From: Litoreibacter arenae DSM 19593
GTDB lineage: Bacteria > Pseudomonadota > Alphaproteobacteria > Rhodobacterales > Rhodobacteraceae
Length of the DNA: 64,000 bases
Assembly (NCBI RefSeq): GCF_000442275.2
Contig: NZ_KE557306.1
Span: forward strand, 1,425,050-1,489,049
Direction of reading: 5' to 3'
The notes beneath the pieces are model-generated. The model was not told the origin of the DNA. It saw only the letters and a list, made by a program, of their open reading frames with translations, and did not search any database. Positions 29,640 to 38,092 of the stretch are shown piece by piece; within the stretch, counting starts at the first letter, position 1, and every line of letters begins with the position of its first letter. The translations under genes and the position numbers were made by a program.

Positions 29640-30530
29640 ATGACCGGATCAAAAGCAAACTCCACGCCCGCGAAAACGAAGACTGGCACCGACACCATCA
29701 CCGGTTTCGAGCAGGGTGAATACCCTTATCCCAAGAAAATGGGCCGTACCGCATACGAAGCCGAGAAAGCGGCTTTGCAGGTAGAGTTGCTGAAGGTCCA
29801 ACACTGGGTACAGGAGACCGGACAGAAGTTCGTCTTGCTGTTCGAGGGTCGTGACGCGGCAGGCAAAGGTGGCACGATCAAACGCTTTACCGAGCATTTA
29901 AACCCCCGCGCTGCGCGGGTCGTCGCCTTGAACAAGCCCACCGACGAAGAGCGCGGCCAGTGGTTTTTTCAACGCTATGTGAAACACTTGCCAACGTCGG
30001 GCGAAATGGTTCTCTATGATCGGTCTTGGTACAACCGTGCGGGCGTCGAGCGGGTCATGGGTTTTTGCGCCCCCAACGAATATCTGGAATTCATGCGGCA
30101 GACGCCGGAATTCGAGCGTATGCTGACCCGCAGCGGAATCAAGCTCTTCAAGTACTGGTTTTCGGTGACGCAGGAGGAGCAGAAGAAACGCTTTGCCGCT
30201 CGCGAAACCGATCCGCTCAAACGCTGGAAACTGTCGCCCATCGACCGTGCAAGCCTTGATAAATGGGACGACTACACCGAAGCCAAAGAGGCCATGTTTT
30301 TCTATACGGATACAGCGGACGCCCCTTGGACCGTGATCCGGTCCAATGACAAGAAACGTGCGCGGCTGACCTGCATGAAGCACTTCCTCTGGCAACTGGA
30401 CTACCCCAATAAGGACACAAGCGTAGCGACCCCGCCAGACCCGAAAATCTACCATCAGGCCGATACCGTGGTCCACGACGCCGATCATATTCTGGCATCG
30501 TCTCTCCACCCGGCAAACCGCAAGGCTTAG
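29640..30530 (+). CDS. ppk2: Polyphosphate kinase 2
   Basis: 296 aa from the ATG at 29640 (AAGG at 7 nt). PPK2-family kinase with Walker A LFEGRDAAGKGGTIKR, the MVLYDRSWYNRAGVERVMGF lid/catalytic block and KRWKLSPIDRASLDKWDDY. It transfers phosphate between polyphosphate and nucleotides. The single-domain form with this block resembles class I (NDP-phosphorylating) enzymes, but class assignment needs a tree. About 45 N-terminal residues before the core are polar and probably disordered. Confidence 0.92.
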   Translation: MTGSKANSTPAKTKTGTDTITGFEQGEYPYPKKMGRTAYEAEKAALQVELLKVQHWVQETGQKFVLLFEGRDAAGKGGTIKRFTEHLNPRAARVVALNKPTDEERGQWFFQRYVKHLPTSGEMVLYDRSWYNRAGVERVMGFCAPNEYLEFMRQTPEFERMLTRSGIKLFKYWFSVTQEEQKKRFAARETDPLKRWKLSPIDRASLDKWDDYTEAKEAMFFYTDTADAPWTVIRSNDKKRARLTCMKHFLWQLDYPNKDTSVATPPDPKIYHQADTVVHDADHILASSLHPANRKA

Positions 30531-30641
30531 CGGCAGCCTTGACGTGAAACCCTGTCTGGGCGCAGTCTGAACGTAGTTTTATCGCTTTTCAGACGGCGTC
30601 GGTGTTATCTCTCGCGCCATTTCCAGACAGGGGGCCACCCC

Positions 30642-31694
30642 ATGGGGATCATTCCACCCCGTTTGTATCCGCGCGGCCGCTTGGTGATTGCGCCCCGATA
30701 TCTTGGCATCCTCGCGTTGCCGGCGTTTGTATTATTGGCGTCTGAATATCTGCTGGGCAATTTCGGCAACAGTGCCCTGCTTCTGCCAGCTTCTGTCAAA
30801 GTCGAAACCGCCCCCTTGCTGGAACTGAGCGCCCGTTACCGCTTTCTGTCGGCATGGTTCTTCTACTTTGCCGTCTGCGTCATCTTCATCGCAATCTTCT
30901 TTTCCGAATTGTGGTCCCGCCACAGCCCCAGATCGGCCCTGCGTATATTGCTGGGGCTGGTGGCGGTCGTCGCTTTTACAATGGTATTCAACACGATCGA
31001 ACCCGCGTGGATGGGCAGCTTCGAAGCTTACGAATTACTGGGCAAATCGCTGTTCGTCGACGCGCTGTCGCAAGGCCGCCTGAGAGCGTGCGAGACGTCG
31101 TTGGCTTGCGACGGTGAAGGCGCGTTTCATGGTATGGAAGTCCTGCTCGACAAGGCCAACCATATCACGTCGCTTGCTGCCGCTGCGGTGATCGCGGGCA
31201 TGGTGCTGGCCCTTGCCCGCCCCCATCGACCCTACTTGCTAAGCAGCAAAGGGTTGGCCGCCGAAGCCGTCATTCTGAAGGAGGCCCAAGATACGTCCAG
31301 CCGTTATCTCTACTGCTCCGGCATTTTGCTGAGCGTCGGCATGGTGCTGGTCTTGTCATGGATGAAATGGCCCGGCCAGATGATTGCAGACCCGGAGTTG
31401 CGCGCGCGTCATGCGGAACTGGTCAACGCGATTTCGCTTTATCGCGGGGTAAGCTATTCGGTCCTGATCCTGAGCTATTACATGCCCGTCAGCCTGATCC
31501 TGATGGTGCGGATCGAGCGCTTTCACAAAGCGGTGGCCGCACACGGGAATCCCGAAATCGCCGAACAGGTCGCGGGGTTCGACATCAACCGGATCGCGTC
31601 GCTGGAGGCATTCAAAAAGATCATCGCCATCGTCTCGCCCATTCTGGCAAGCGCCTTGGGCGCTGCGGTGACGTTCGAGGGGATCGGTGGGTAG
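30642..31694 (+). CDS. Hypothetical multi-pass membrane protein
   Basis: 350 aa starting at an ATG preceded by CAGGGGG. I do not recognise a family. There are about six hydrophobic helices: PRYLGILALPAFVLLAS, FFYFAVCVIFIAIFF, ILLGLVAVVAFTMVF, LAAAAVIAGMVLALA, YCSGILLSVGMVLVLSWM and SVLILSYYMPVSLILM. A soluble loop between helices 3 and 4 has two Cys residues (RACETSLACDGEG) and could be periplasmic with a disulfide. The C-terminus is a soluble tail followed by a last hydrophobic stretch (IVSPILASALGAAVTF). It stands alone between ppk2 and the convergent pyrimidine operon. Confidence 0.7.
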   Translation: MGIIPPRLYPRGRLVIAPRYLGILALPAFVLLASEYLLGNFGNSALLLPASVKVETAPLLELSARYRFLSAWFFYFAVCVIFIAIFFSELWSRHSPRSALRILLGLVAVVAFTMVFNTIEPAWMGSFEAYELLGKSLFVDALSQGRLRACETSLACDGEGAFHGMEVLLDKANHITSLAAAAVIAGMVLALARPHRPYLLSSKGLAAEAVILKEAQDTSSRYLYCSGILLSVGMVLVLSWMKWPGQMIADPELRARHAELVNAISLYRGVSYSVLILSYYMPVSLILMVRIERFHKAVAAHGNPEIAEQVAGFDINRIASLEAFKKIIAIVSPILASALGAAVTFEGIGG

Positions 31695-31696
31695 GT

Positions 31697-31723
31697 CGGG
31701 CGGGCACTGATTGCGCCCGCCCG
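31697..31723. terminator. Hairpin between convergent membrane-protein gene and ABC operon
   Basis: CGGGCGGGC / GCCCGCCCG is a perfect 9-bp stem with a 9-nt loop, 2 nt after the plus-strand stop and 8 nt before the minus-strand stop, followed by GCTTGTTCTT. It is a likely bidirectional terminator. Confidence 0.7.
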
Positions 31724-31731
31724 GCTTGTTC

Positions 31732-32712
31732 TTACTTCAGCGCTTCATCCGTGATCTCGGACGTCCAAGCCCCTTCAGGGGTTTTGGTGATCACCGGATC
31801 AGAACCACCCGCTAGCAATGTCGCCACCGTGCGCTCATAATCCGCCTCGTCCAGCGCGCCGTTGGAACCTGCGGTCAGCTTGGCGATCTCGCGCATCATG
31901 CGCTGCTGATGTGCTTCGGTCTGCGCACCGGACTCATCGTTCTCCAGCACGATGTCGGCAGCTTCGTCAGGATTCTCCTCGGCATATTTCCAGCCCTTCA
32001 TCGAGGCACGCACAAAGCGCACCATCTTGTCTTTGAAGGCCGGGTCTTCTAGGTTTTCCTCAAGGACATAAATGCCGTCTTCCAGCGTCGCGACACCTTG
32101 GTCTTCATATTTGAAGGTCACCAACTCGTCCTCCGACACGCCTGCATCCAACACCTGACCGTATTCGTTGTAGGTCATCGTCGAGATGCAGTCAGCCTGA
32201 CGTTGCAGCAGCGGGTCGACGTTGAAGCCCTGCTTCAGAACGGTCACGCCGTCCTCACCGCCATCGGTGGAGATGCCTTCTTGGCTCATCCAGCTCAGAA
32301 ACGGATATTCATTGCCGAAGAACCAAACGCCAATGGTGCGGCCCTTGAAGTCCTCGGGGCCGGTGATGCCTGTGTCTTTCCAGCAGGTCAGCATCAAGCC
32401 GGAGGTTTTGAACGGTTGCGCGATGTTGACGATCGGCAATCCCTTTTCACGCGCCGACAACGCCGAAGGTAGCCAGTCGAGCATGACATCCGCGCCGCCC
32501 CCCGCAAGCACCTGCGCGGGCGCAATATCCGGCCCGCCTGCCATGACATCTACATCAAGGTTCTCTTCTTCGTAGAAGCCCTTGTCCTTGGCGACATAAT
32601 AGCCTGCAAATTGCGCCTGCGTGACCCATTTGAGTTGCAGCTTGACCTCGTCCGCCGCTTGGGCGCTCGTCGCCATGGCCAGAGCCGCAGCTGTCATTAG
32701 TAAGTGTTTCAT
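31732..32712 (-). CDS. ABC transporter substrate-binding protein, NMT1/THI5-like
   Basis: 326 aa from the ATG at 32712 with GGAGGAAAGACA upstream. Signal peptide 1-19 (ending AQA). The mature protein is an NMT1/THI5-like periplasmic binding domain (LQLKWVTQAQFAGYYVAKDKGFYEEENLDV; GGPDIAPAQVLAGGGADV). This family carries thiamine-pyrimidine precursors, sulfonates and related small molecules. Being the last gene of an operon of pyrimidine-degradation enzymes suggests that it binds a pyrimidine base or its breakdown product; that is inference from context. Partner permeases are directly upstream. Confidence 0.88.
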   Translation of the reverse strand: MKHLLMTAAALAMATSAQAADEVKLQLKWVTQAQFAGYYVAKDKGFYEEENLDVDVMAGGPDIAPAQVLAGGGADVMLDWLPSALSAREKGLPIVNIAQPFKTSGLMLTCWKDTGITGPEDFKGRTIGVWFFGNEYPFLSWMSQEGISTDGGEDGVTVLKQGFNVDPLLQRQADCISTMTYNEYGQVLDAGVSEDELVTFKYEDQGVATLEDGIYVLEENLEDPAFKDKMVRFVRASMKGWKYAEENPDEAADIVLENDESGAQTEAHQQRMMREIAKLTAGSNGALDEADYERTVATLLAGGSDPVITKTPEGAWTSEITDEALK

Positions 32713-32746
32713 TGTCTTTCCTCCAGGTTGGTACACTTGTTATACG

Positions 32747-33592
32747 TTACTTTCTTTGTGACGGGTGCCAGAACGTCAGCGATTTCTCCGCCATGGCGAC
32801 GATGCCGTAAAACGCCGATCCTGCCAGCGCTGCAACCACGATCTCGGCCCAAACCATATCAAGGGCCAGCTGGCCGACAGATGTAGAAATGCGGAACCCC
32901 ATCCCCATGGTCGGCGAGCCGAAGAACTCCGCCACAATCGCGCCAATCAACGCCAGCGTCGTCGAAATTTTCAGCCCGTTGAAAACAAACGGCATGGCGG
33001 CGGGCAAACGCAATTTGGTCAGGCTCGGCCAGTAGCCCGCCCCGTAGGTCCGCATCAGGTCGCGCTGCATGGCGGTGGTTTCCTGCAGCCCTGCGACCGT
33101 GTTCACCAGCATTGGGAAGAACACCATGACCACGACCACTGCCGCCTTCGACTGCCAGTCGAACCCGAACCACATCACCAGAATGGGCGCCGTCCCGACG
33201 ATGGGAAGCGCGGCCACGAAGTTGCCGACAGGTAGCAATCCGCGCTTCAGGAAGTCATAGCGGTCGACCAGAATGGCCATCAGGAAGGCTGCGCCGCAAC
33301 CGATGATATAGCCGCTCAACGCGCCTTTGATGAATGTCTGTTGAAAATCAAGCCAGAGCGTTGGCATCTCATCCCAAAACGTAGCCGCCACCTGACTGGG
33401 CGCAGGCAGGATCACCATCGGCACGTTGAGGCCACGCACCAGAAGTTCCCAAACTGCCAGAATGGTCAGCCCGAAGATCGCAGGCACCAGCATCCGCACG
33501 CTGCGCTTGTTCGCGTAGGGACCATTGGCAAGCCGCGTGTTCAGAAGCCACATGGCAACCCAAAGACCAAGAGCCAGGAAGACCAGGATCAT
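32747..33592 (-). CDS. ABC transporter permease (TauC/SsuC-like)
   Basis: 281 aa. There are two N-terminal hydrophobic stretches, then a BPD_transp_1 domain with six helices (TFIKGALSGYIIGCGAAFLMA; VAALPIVGTAPILVMWFGF) and the EAA loop near GAIVAEFFGSPTMGMGF. It pairs with the preceding permease and the ATPase to import the ligand of the binding protein. It starts inside the stop of the preceding permease (ATGA overlap). Confidence 0.88.
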   Translation of the reverse strand: MILVFLALGLWVAMWLLNTRLANGPYANKRSVRMLVPAIFGLTILAVWELLVRGLNVPMVILPAPSQVAATFWDEMPTLWLDFQQTFIKGALSGYIIGCGAAFLMAILVDRYDFLKRGLLPVGNFVAALPIVGTAPILVMWFGFDWQSKAAVVVVMVFFPMLVNTVAGLQETTAMQRDLMRTYGAGYWPSLTKLRLPAAMPFVFNGLKISTTLALIGAIVAEFFGSPTMGMGFRISTSVGQLALDMVWAEIVVAALAGSAFYGIVAMAEKSLTFWHPSQRK

Positions 33593-34503
33593 GTGAGCCC
33601 CATCCGCTTAAGAGTCATCCTCTGAGCCAGTCCGATCAGCAGCACGAGTACCGCCGCCAATACCGCCGCTAGCACCAGCGCCGACCATATCTGGACCATC
33701 TGCCCGTAGTAGCTTCCCGTAAGCATCCGCCCGCCAAGTCCGCGCGCACCACCCGCCGGAAGCTCTGCCACGATGGCGCCTACCAAGGCCGCCGCCACGC
33801 CTATTTTCAGCGACGCAAACAGATACGGCATTGAGGCTGGAAGGCGCAGTTTCCAGAAAACTTGTGCTTGGGTCGCATGATAGGTTTTGAGCAAATCCAG
33901 TTGCATGGCATCCGGTGCTCGCAGGCCTTTAACCATGCCGACAACGACAGGAAAGAAGCTCAGATAAGCCGATATGATTGCCTTGGGCACCAGCCCCTGA
34001 ATCCCCACCGAGTTCAGAACCACGATTATCATCGGCGCGATAGCGAGGATGGGTATAGTTTGCGAGGCAATGGCCCATGGCATCACACTCATATCCATGG
34101 CGCGGCTATGCACGATACCCACAGCCAACAAAATGCCCCCGCCCGTGCCGATGACAAAGCCCAACAGTGTCGCGCTAAGGGTTATCCAGCCATGATAGAC
34201 AAGCGAGCGCTTGGATGTGATCTTCTTCTCCACCGTCGTCTGCCACAAATCCAGCGCTACCTGATGCGGGGCTGGCAGGCGTGGCCGATCTTGTGCGTAA
34301 GTGGCTGGCACGGCAAAGCTGTTTTTGACCACCAACGCGAACGAGGGGGCATCCCGGCGCTCAATCGGGCTGTCGGGGGTAACGACCGCGCCTGCCCGTT
34401 CCAGCGCCGACAGGGTTTCCTTGATATTCATGAAGGGAACCGTTGCGTACCAACCGGCAAAAATGGCGAGGATCACCGTCAACACTGGCAACCACTTACC
34501 CAT
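33589..34503 (-). CDS. ABC transporter permease (TauC/SsuC-like)
   Basis: 304 aa, six-helix BPD_transp_1 permease and paralogue of the next gene (WITLSATLLGFVIGTGGGILLAVGI; IASQTIPILAIAPMIIVVLNSVG; EAA-loop region GAIVAELPAGGARGLGG). After the first helix (residues 4-23) there is an unusually long hydrophilic stretch of about 80 residues before the transport domain, likely periplasmic. GGGAGGG precedes the ATG. It is separated from the ATPase gene by a 269-bp region holding a large imperfect inverted repeat. Confidence 0.87.
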   Translation of the reverse strand: MGKWLPVLTVILAIFAGWYATVPFMNIKETLSALERAGAVVTPDSPIERRDAPSFALVVKNSFAVPATYAQDRPRLPAPHQVALDLWQTTVEKKITSKRSLVYHGWITLSATLLGFVIGTGGGILLAVGIVHSRAMDMSVMPWAIASQTIPILAIAPMIIVVLNSVGIQGLVPKAIISAYLSFFPVVVGMVKGLRAPDAMQLDLLKTYHATQAQVFWKLRLPASMPYLFASLKIGVAAALVGAIVAELPAGGARGLGGRMLTGSYYGQMVQIWSALVLAAVLAAVLVLLIGLAQRMTLKRMGLT

Positions 34504-34519
34504 GATGCGGGCCCTCCCC

Positions 34520-34617
34520 CATCATTGCTTCAAAAATACCTCCCGCGGAGCGTCCCGAACCCTCGACTGTCGCGAAGGTTGGGATGAGGCGATTTAGGTA
34601 TTTATGAAGCAGTGATG
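34520..34617. repeat. Imperfect inverted repeat, long hairpin
   Basis: The 22-bp arms 34520-34541 and 34596-34617 match at 20 of 22 positions when one is reverse-complemented (core AGGTATTT..GAAGCA.TGATG). Pairing continues inward imperfectly (TCCCGAACC against GGTTGGGA) to a CGAC-T-GTCG tip near 34564-34572. The transcript could fold into a stem of about 45 bp between two ABC genes. It may be a pair of dispersed intergenic repeats or a small MITE-like element. Confidence 0.75.
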
Positions 34618-34746
34618 CTAGGGGTTTGTTCACAATTTGGATGGTAGCTTTGAGCCGCGGAACAGGCTGAGGAGCCGATGACCGTAAGCGGTGATGGGAC
34701 GCCCTCGCGTCACGTTTCCTGCGCTCCGGCCTCTTGGGTCGGGGCG

Positions 34747-34760
34747 CGTTAACGTTAACG
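34747..34760. promoter_or_regulatory. 14-bp perfect palindrome
   Basis: CGTTAACGTTAACG is its own reverse complement and lies 13 nt downstream of the ATPase stop codon on the operon strand. Its size and symmetry fit a dimeric repressor site, but its regulator is unknown and it could be chance. Confidence 0.35.
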
Positions 34761-34772
34761 ATAAGTTGCTGT

Positions 34773-35564
34773 TCAGTCATCAGCGTGCCCCGCCCTTAGG
34801 CCTTCGCGAACACGGTGCGCAATTTCAATGAATTCCGGCGTGTCGCGGATATCAAGCGGGCGTTCCTTTGGCAGCGGGCTGTCGATCACGTCGGTGATCC
34901 GGCCCGGCCGCGGGCTCATCACTACGATCTTGGTCGACAGATACACCGCCTCGGGTATCGAGTGGGTGACGAAAGCGATGGTTTTGTCAGTCCTCGCCCA
35001 AAGCTCCAGCAACTGCTCGTTCAGGTGATCGCGCACGATCTCGTCCAGGGCACCGAACGGCTCGTCCATCAGCAAGATGTCCGCGTCAAACGCCAACGCC
35101 CGAGCAATAGAGGCGCGTTGTTGCATCCCCCCCGACAATTGCCACGGGAACTTGCCGCCGAAGTCGGAAAGCTCCACCAACTCCAGAACCTCTGCGACGC
35201 GGGAGTTCTGGTCGGCTTTGGAATAGCCCATGATCTCAAGCGGAAGTTTGATGTTGCCCGAAATCGTACGCCACGGGTACAGCCCCGCCGCCTGAAATAC
35301 GTAGCCATAGGCGCGGGCGCGTCGGGCCTCGTCGGCAGACATACCATTTACGGTGAGGGTGCCGCCTGTCGGCGTCTCAAGCCCTGCGATGCAGCGCAAG
35401 AAGGTTGTTTTGCCGCAGCCGGAGGGTCCGATAAAGCTGACAAAATCACCGGGCAAGATGTCCAGGGACACGTCTTTCAGCGCGTGAACAGGCGCGTCGG
35501 CGGTCTGGAAGGTCAAATCCAGCGACTTGGCCGAAATAACCGGAGCGATTGCAGAAGGGGCCAT
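34773..35564 (-). CDS. ABC transporter ATP-binding protein (SsuB/TauB-like)
   Basis: 263 aa with Walker A GPSGCGKTTFLR, signature LSGGMQQRASIARAL, Walker B ILLMDEPFGALDE, and the switch His in FVTHSIPEAV. It is of the nitrate/sulfonate/taurine type that matches the NMT1-like binding protein and TauC-like permeases downstream. It begins 23 bp after the small membrane protein gene and lies in the middle of the pyrimidine operon. Confidence 0.9.
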   Translation of the reverse strand: MAPSAIAPVISAKSLDLTFQTADAPVHALKDVSLDILPGDFVSFIGPSGCGKTTFLRCIAGLETPTGGTLTVNGMSADEARRARAYGYVFQAAGLYPWRTISGNIKLPLEIMGYSKADQNSRVAEVLELVELSDFGGKFPWQLSGGMQQRASIARALAFDADILLMDEPFGALDEIVRDHLNEQLLELWARTDKTIAFVTHSIPEAVYLSTKIVVMSPRPGRITDVIDSPLPKERPLDIRDTPEFIEIAHRVREGLRAGHADD

Positions 35565-35587
35565 TCAGAACGGCCCCGCTACGCGTC

Positions 35588-35782
35588 TCAGGATGCAGGC
35601 ATCTCGGAGTTCTTGTCGTCTTGAGCTTCCGCTGCTGCACTGTACTTCGCCCAGACCCCTCCGATAGCGAAGGCCGCGAAGATAAACATCGCGTCGGCGA
35701 TGGCTACGTCGTTGATCCAAGTGCCCAAGGCCAGCAGCCCAAGGGCCATCACCAGTAAAAACTTTGTAAATAGAACTTGCAT
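35588..35782 (-). CDS. Small two-helix membrane protein
   Basis: 64 aa from the ATG at 35782 (AGAGGGG about 8 nt upstream). Two hydrophobic helices (VLFTKFLLVMALGLLALGTWI and MFIFAAFAIGGVWAKY) are followed by a polar tail (AAAEAQDDKNSEMPAS). I do not recognise a family. It sits between dihydropyrimidinase and the ABC ATPase with short gaps, so it is probably cotranscribed and may be an accessory subunit of the importer; this is inference. Confidence 0.65.
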   Translation of the reverse strand: MQVLFTKFLLVMALGLLALGTWINDVAIADAMFIFAAFAIGGVWAKYSAAAEAQDDKNSEMPAS

Positions 35783-35893
35783 GTGAATACCCCTCTGCGT
35801 GTCCCGTTTCTGGGAACAGGTTTTGCAACGCATTCAGGCAATTCTGTGACACGATCGGGGCGTTTCCTTCAATATTGTCCATTATGTGCGACT

Positions 35894-37357
35894 TCAGACG
35901 CCTGCCGGAATATTGAGAGGGTTGCGCTCGATCTTGCGCGGTGTGTTGAGCGACTTCCACTTACTGAGGGCCTGCGACGCGCTGGCAAAGGCAGGTCGCC
36001 GCACAAATTTGCCGCGACCGGGTTGCGGCTGCGAGTTTTGCCCGTAGGCCCAAATCACCTCGCCGCGTGACAAGGTGTAGCGGGCCTGTGCCGTGACGGT
36101 TCTGCCTTCGAAAACGTTGTAGTCGATAATGGACTTCTGCGTGCTGACGGCTATTTCGCGGCTGATTGTCGGATCCCAAACGACCACATCGGCATCCCCG
36201 CCTACATTGATCCCACCTTTCAGCGGATAAATGTTGAGGATCTTGGCAATGTTGGTGGAGGTCGCCGCGACAAATTCCTCTGGCGTCAGCCGGCCTGTCT
36301 CGACACCGGTGGTCCAGAGCATCGCCATGCGCTCTTCCAAGCCGCCGGTGCCATTGGGTATGGTGGTGAAATTGTCGAGACCCATCTGCTTTTGCTTGTC
36401 GGTGAAGGCCGCATGGTCGGTCGCGACCACCTGCAACGACCCCGACGAGAGCCCCGCCCAAAGCGACGCCTGATGGTCCTTGGAGCGGAACGGCGGCGAC
36501 ATGACGCGACGTGCTGCGTATTGCCAGTCCTTGTTGAAATACTCCGTCTCGTCGAGCGTCAGATGTTGGATCAGCGGCTCGCCAAAAACGCGCATCCCTT
36601 TCTGGCGGGCGCGACGGATGGCTTCGTGGGCCTGCTCGCAGCTTACATGAACGATATAGAGTGGCGTACCGGCGGCGTCGGCGATCATAATCGCGCGGTT
36701 GGCCGCCTCGCCCTCCACTTCCGGCGGGCGGGAATAGGCGTGGCCTTCGGGGCCGGTGATGCCTTCGGCGAGATATTTCTGTTGAAGTTCCTGAACGATG
36801 TCGCCGTTCTCTGCATGAACCAAGGGCAGCGCGCCCAGCTCGGCGCAGCGCTTGAAGGAGGCAAACATCTCGTCATCCTCCACCATCAACGCGCCCTTAT
36901 AGGCCATGAAGTGCTTGAAGGTGTTGATGCCACGCTCTTTAACAACGGCTTCCATCTCGTTGAAAATGTTCTCGTTCCAGCCAGTGATGGCCATGTGGTA
37001 CGAGATGTCGGTGCAGATCTGGTCGCGCGACTTGCGGTCCCAGTCATCAATGGCGTTCAGAAGTGATCCGTCCTCACCCGGCAGGCAGAAATCGACCAGC
37101 ATGGTCGTGCCACCCGCGGCGGCGGCGAAGGTGCCGGACTCGAAGGTTTCCGCGGCGGTTGTCCCCATGAAAGGCATTTCCAGATGGGTGTGCGGGTCAA
37201 TGCCGCCGGGAATGACATAGGCGCCTTCGGCGTCGACGGTCTCGTCGCCTTTCAGGTTCTCGCCGATCTGGGCAATTTTCTCGCCCTCGATCAGCACGTC
37301 GGCCTTCCATTGACGATCTGCGGTGACGATCGTGCCGCCTTTGATGACTTTGCTCAT
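35894..37357 (-). CDS. hydA: Dihydropyrimidinase
   Basis: 487 aa from the ATG at 37357 (GGGAG upstream). Amidohydrolase-superfamily dihydropyrimidinase: metal ligands in GGIDPHTHLEMPFMG, the carboxylated Lys in FKHFMAYKGALMV, His residues in HAENGDIV and YIVHVSCEQ, and the Asp in VVATDHAAF. It opens dihydrouracil and dihydrothymine to N-carbamoyl-beta-amino acids, the second step of the reductive pathway. Flanked upstream by a lipoprotein and the N-carbamoyl amidohydrolase and downstream by transporter genes. A hydantoinase with wider specificity is the main alternative. Confidence 0.92.
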   Translation of the reverse strand: MSKVIKGGTIVTADRQWKADVLIEGEKIAQIGENLKGDETVDAEGAYVIPGGIDPHTHLEMPFMGTTAAETFESGTFAAAAGGTTMLVDFCLPGEDGSLLNAIDDWDRKSRDQICTDISYHMAITGWNENIFNEMEAVVKERGINTFKHFMAYKGALMVEDDEMFASFKRCAELGALPLVHAENGDIVQELQQKYLAEGITGPEGHAYSRPPEVEGEAANRAIMIADAAGTPLYIVHVSCEQAHEAIRRARQKGMRVFGEPLIQHLTLDETEYFNKDWQYAARRVMSPPFRSKDHQASLWAGLSSGSLQVVATDHAAFTDKQKQMGLDNFTTIPNGTGGLEERMAMLWTTGVETGRLTPEEFVAATSTNIAKILNIYPLKGGINVGGDADVVVWDPTISREIAVSTQKSIIDYNVFEGRTVTAQARYTLSRGEVIWAYGQNSQPQPGRGKFVRRPAFASASQALSKWKSLNTPRKIERNPLNIPAGV

Positions 37358-37399
37358 ATGCGTCTCCCTTCGCATTGCTCAGCGCGGGCGTCGTGCCCG

Positions 37400-38092
37400 C
37401 TAATTCCTCCGGATCGCAAAACTCGTGCGCTGCGCGCCGGAACCGCGGGTGACCACCATGTCGAGCAGCACCGCGTTCTTGTCGATAGAGTAGAACGCAT
37501 GGCGGGGCTCGTTGATCAGACCAGGGTTTTCGGCTTTCGGGTCCAGCACTGTTCTGGAGCGCCAGATGCCATCTTTTTCCGTGGTTTCGGTTACCAAAGA
37601 CGCCGCCCGTCCCTGCCGGTCAATGGCGCGGTAGCGGCAGGTGCCAAGCACACCGAAGCAATCATGCGGCGCGTAGCGCGTTACGTCCGACGTAATGTTC
37701 GACCGCGAGGCCCGAAATCGGTTATCTACGGTAAGGCCAACGGGAATGAACAACTGGTTGTCACGCACCCGCACAGTCGTCTTGCCAAGTGCGTCGGCAA
37801 TGACTGCCGCGACCTCTTCAAGGTTGTTGGCCTCCGGCAACGTCAACACCATCTGGCCGTTATAGGTATAACGGTTGCCCTTGCGCTTGCGCGAGGTGAT
37901 CGACATGGCAGCCGGGACCGGCGTGCCTTCGTTGGTCAGTAAGAAATTGTAAGTCGCGCCTGAAGGCGGGCGAATTGCATCAAGGTCCGCGTCAGAGCCA
38001 AGACCGGGGCGAATGCTCACCTGTGACGGCGGACCAGCGCAACCGGCCAACGTAACGACCGACATTATGAACAGGGTCTTGAGCAACCTCAC
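37400..38092 (-). CDS. Lipoprotein within the pyrimidine operon
   Basis: 230 aa from a GTG at 38092 that overlaps the stop of the amidohydrolase gene (GTGA). The start VRLLKTLFIMSVVTLAGC is a lipoprotein signal, with the lipobox Cys at residue 18. The mature part has a basic central block (SRKRKGNRYTYNG) and two Cys residues (HDCFGVLGTCRYRA). No enzyme motif or family is recognised. Translational coupling ties it to the pathway, perhaps as an envelope partner, though a housekeeping lipoprotein caught in the operon is equally possible. Confidence 0.72.
   Translation of the reverse strand: MRLLKTLFIMSVVTLAGCAGPPSQVSIRPGLGSDADLDAIRPPSGATYNFLLTNEGTPVPAAMSITSRKRKGNRYTYNGQMVLTLPEANNLEEVAAVIADALGKTTVRVRDNQLFIPVGLTVDNRFRASRSNITSDVTRYAPHDCFGVLGTCRYRAIDRQGRAASLVTETTEKDGIWRSRTVLDPKAENPGLINEPRHAFYSIDKNAVLLDMVVTRGSGAQRTSFAIRRN

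Larger units (their letters stand above)
34504..34772 (-). other. Gene-poor spacer inside the pyrimidine ABC operon
   Basis: 269 bases separate the ATPase and first permease genes, while other junctions of this operon are tight. A 94-codon frame (34780 to 34496) spans it and overlaps each neighbour by 8 nt, but it is Arg-rich, unlike any family I know, and half of it is made of the inverted repeat at 34520-34617. I therefore treat it as a spacer, possibly an mRNA-structure element. It also carries the 14-bp palindrome at 34747-34760. Confidence 0.5.
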
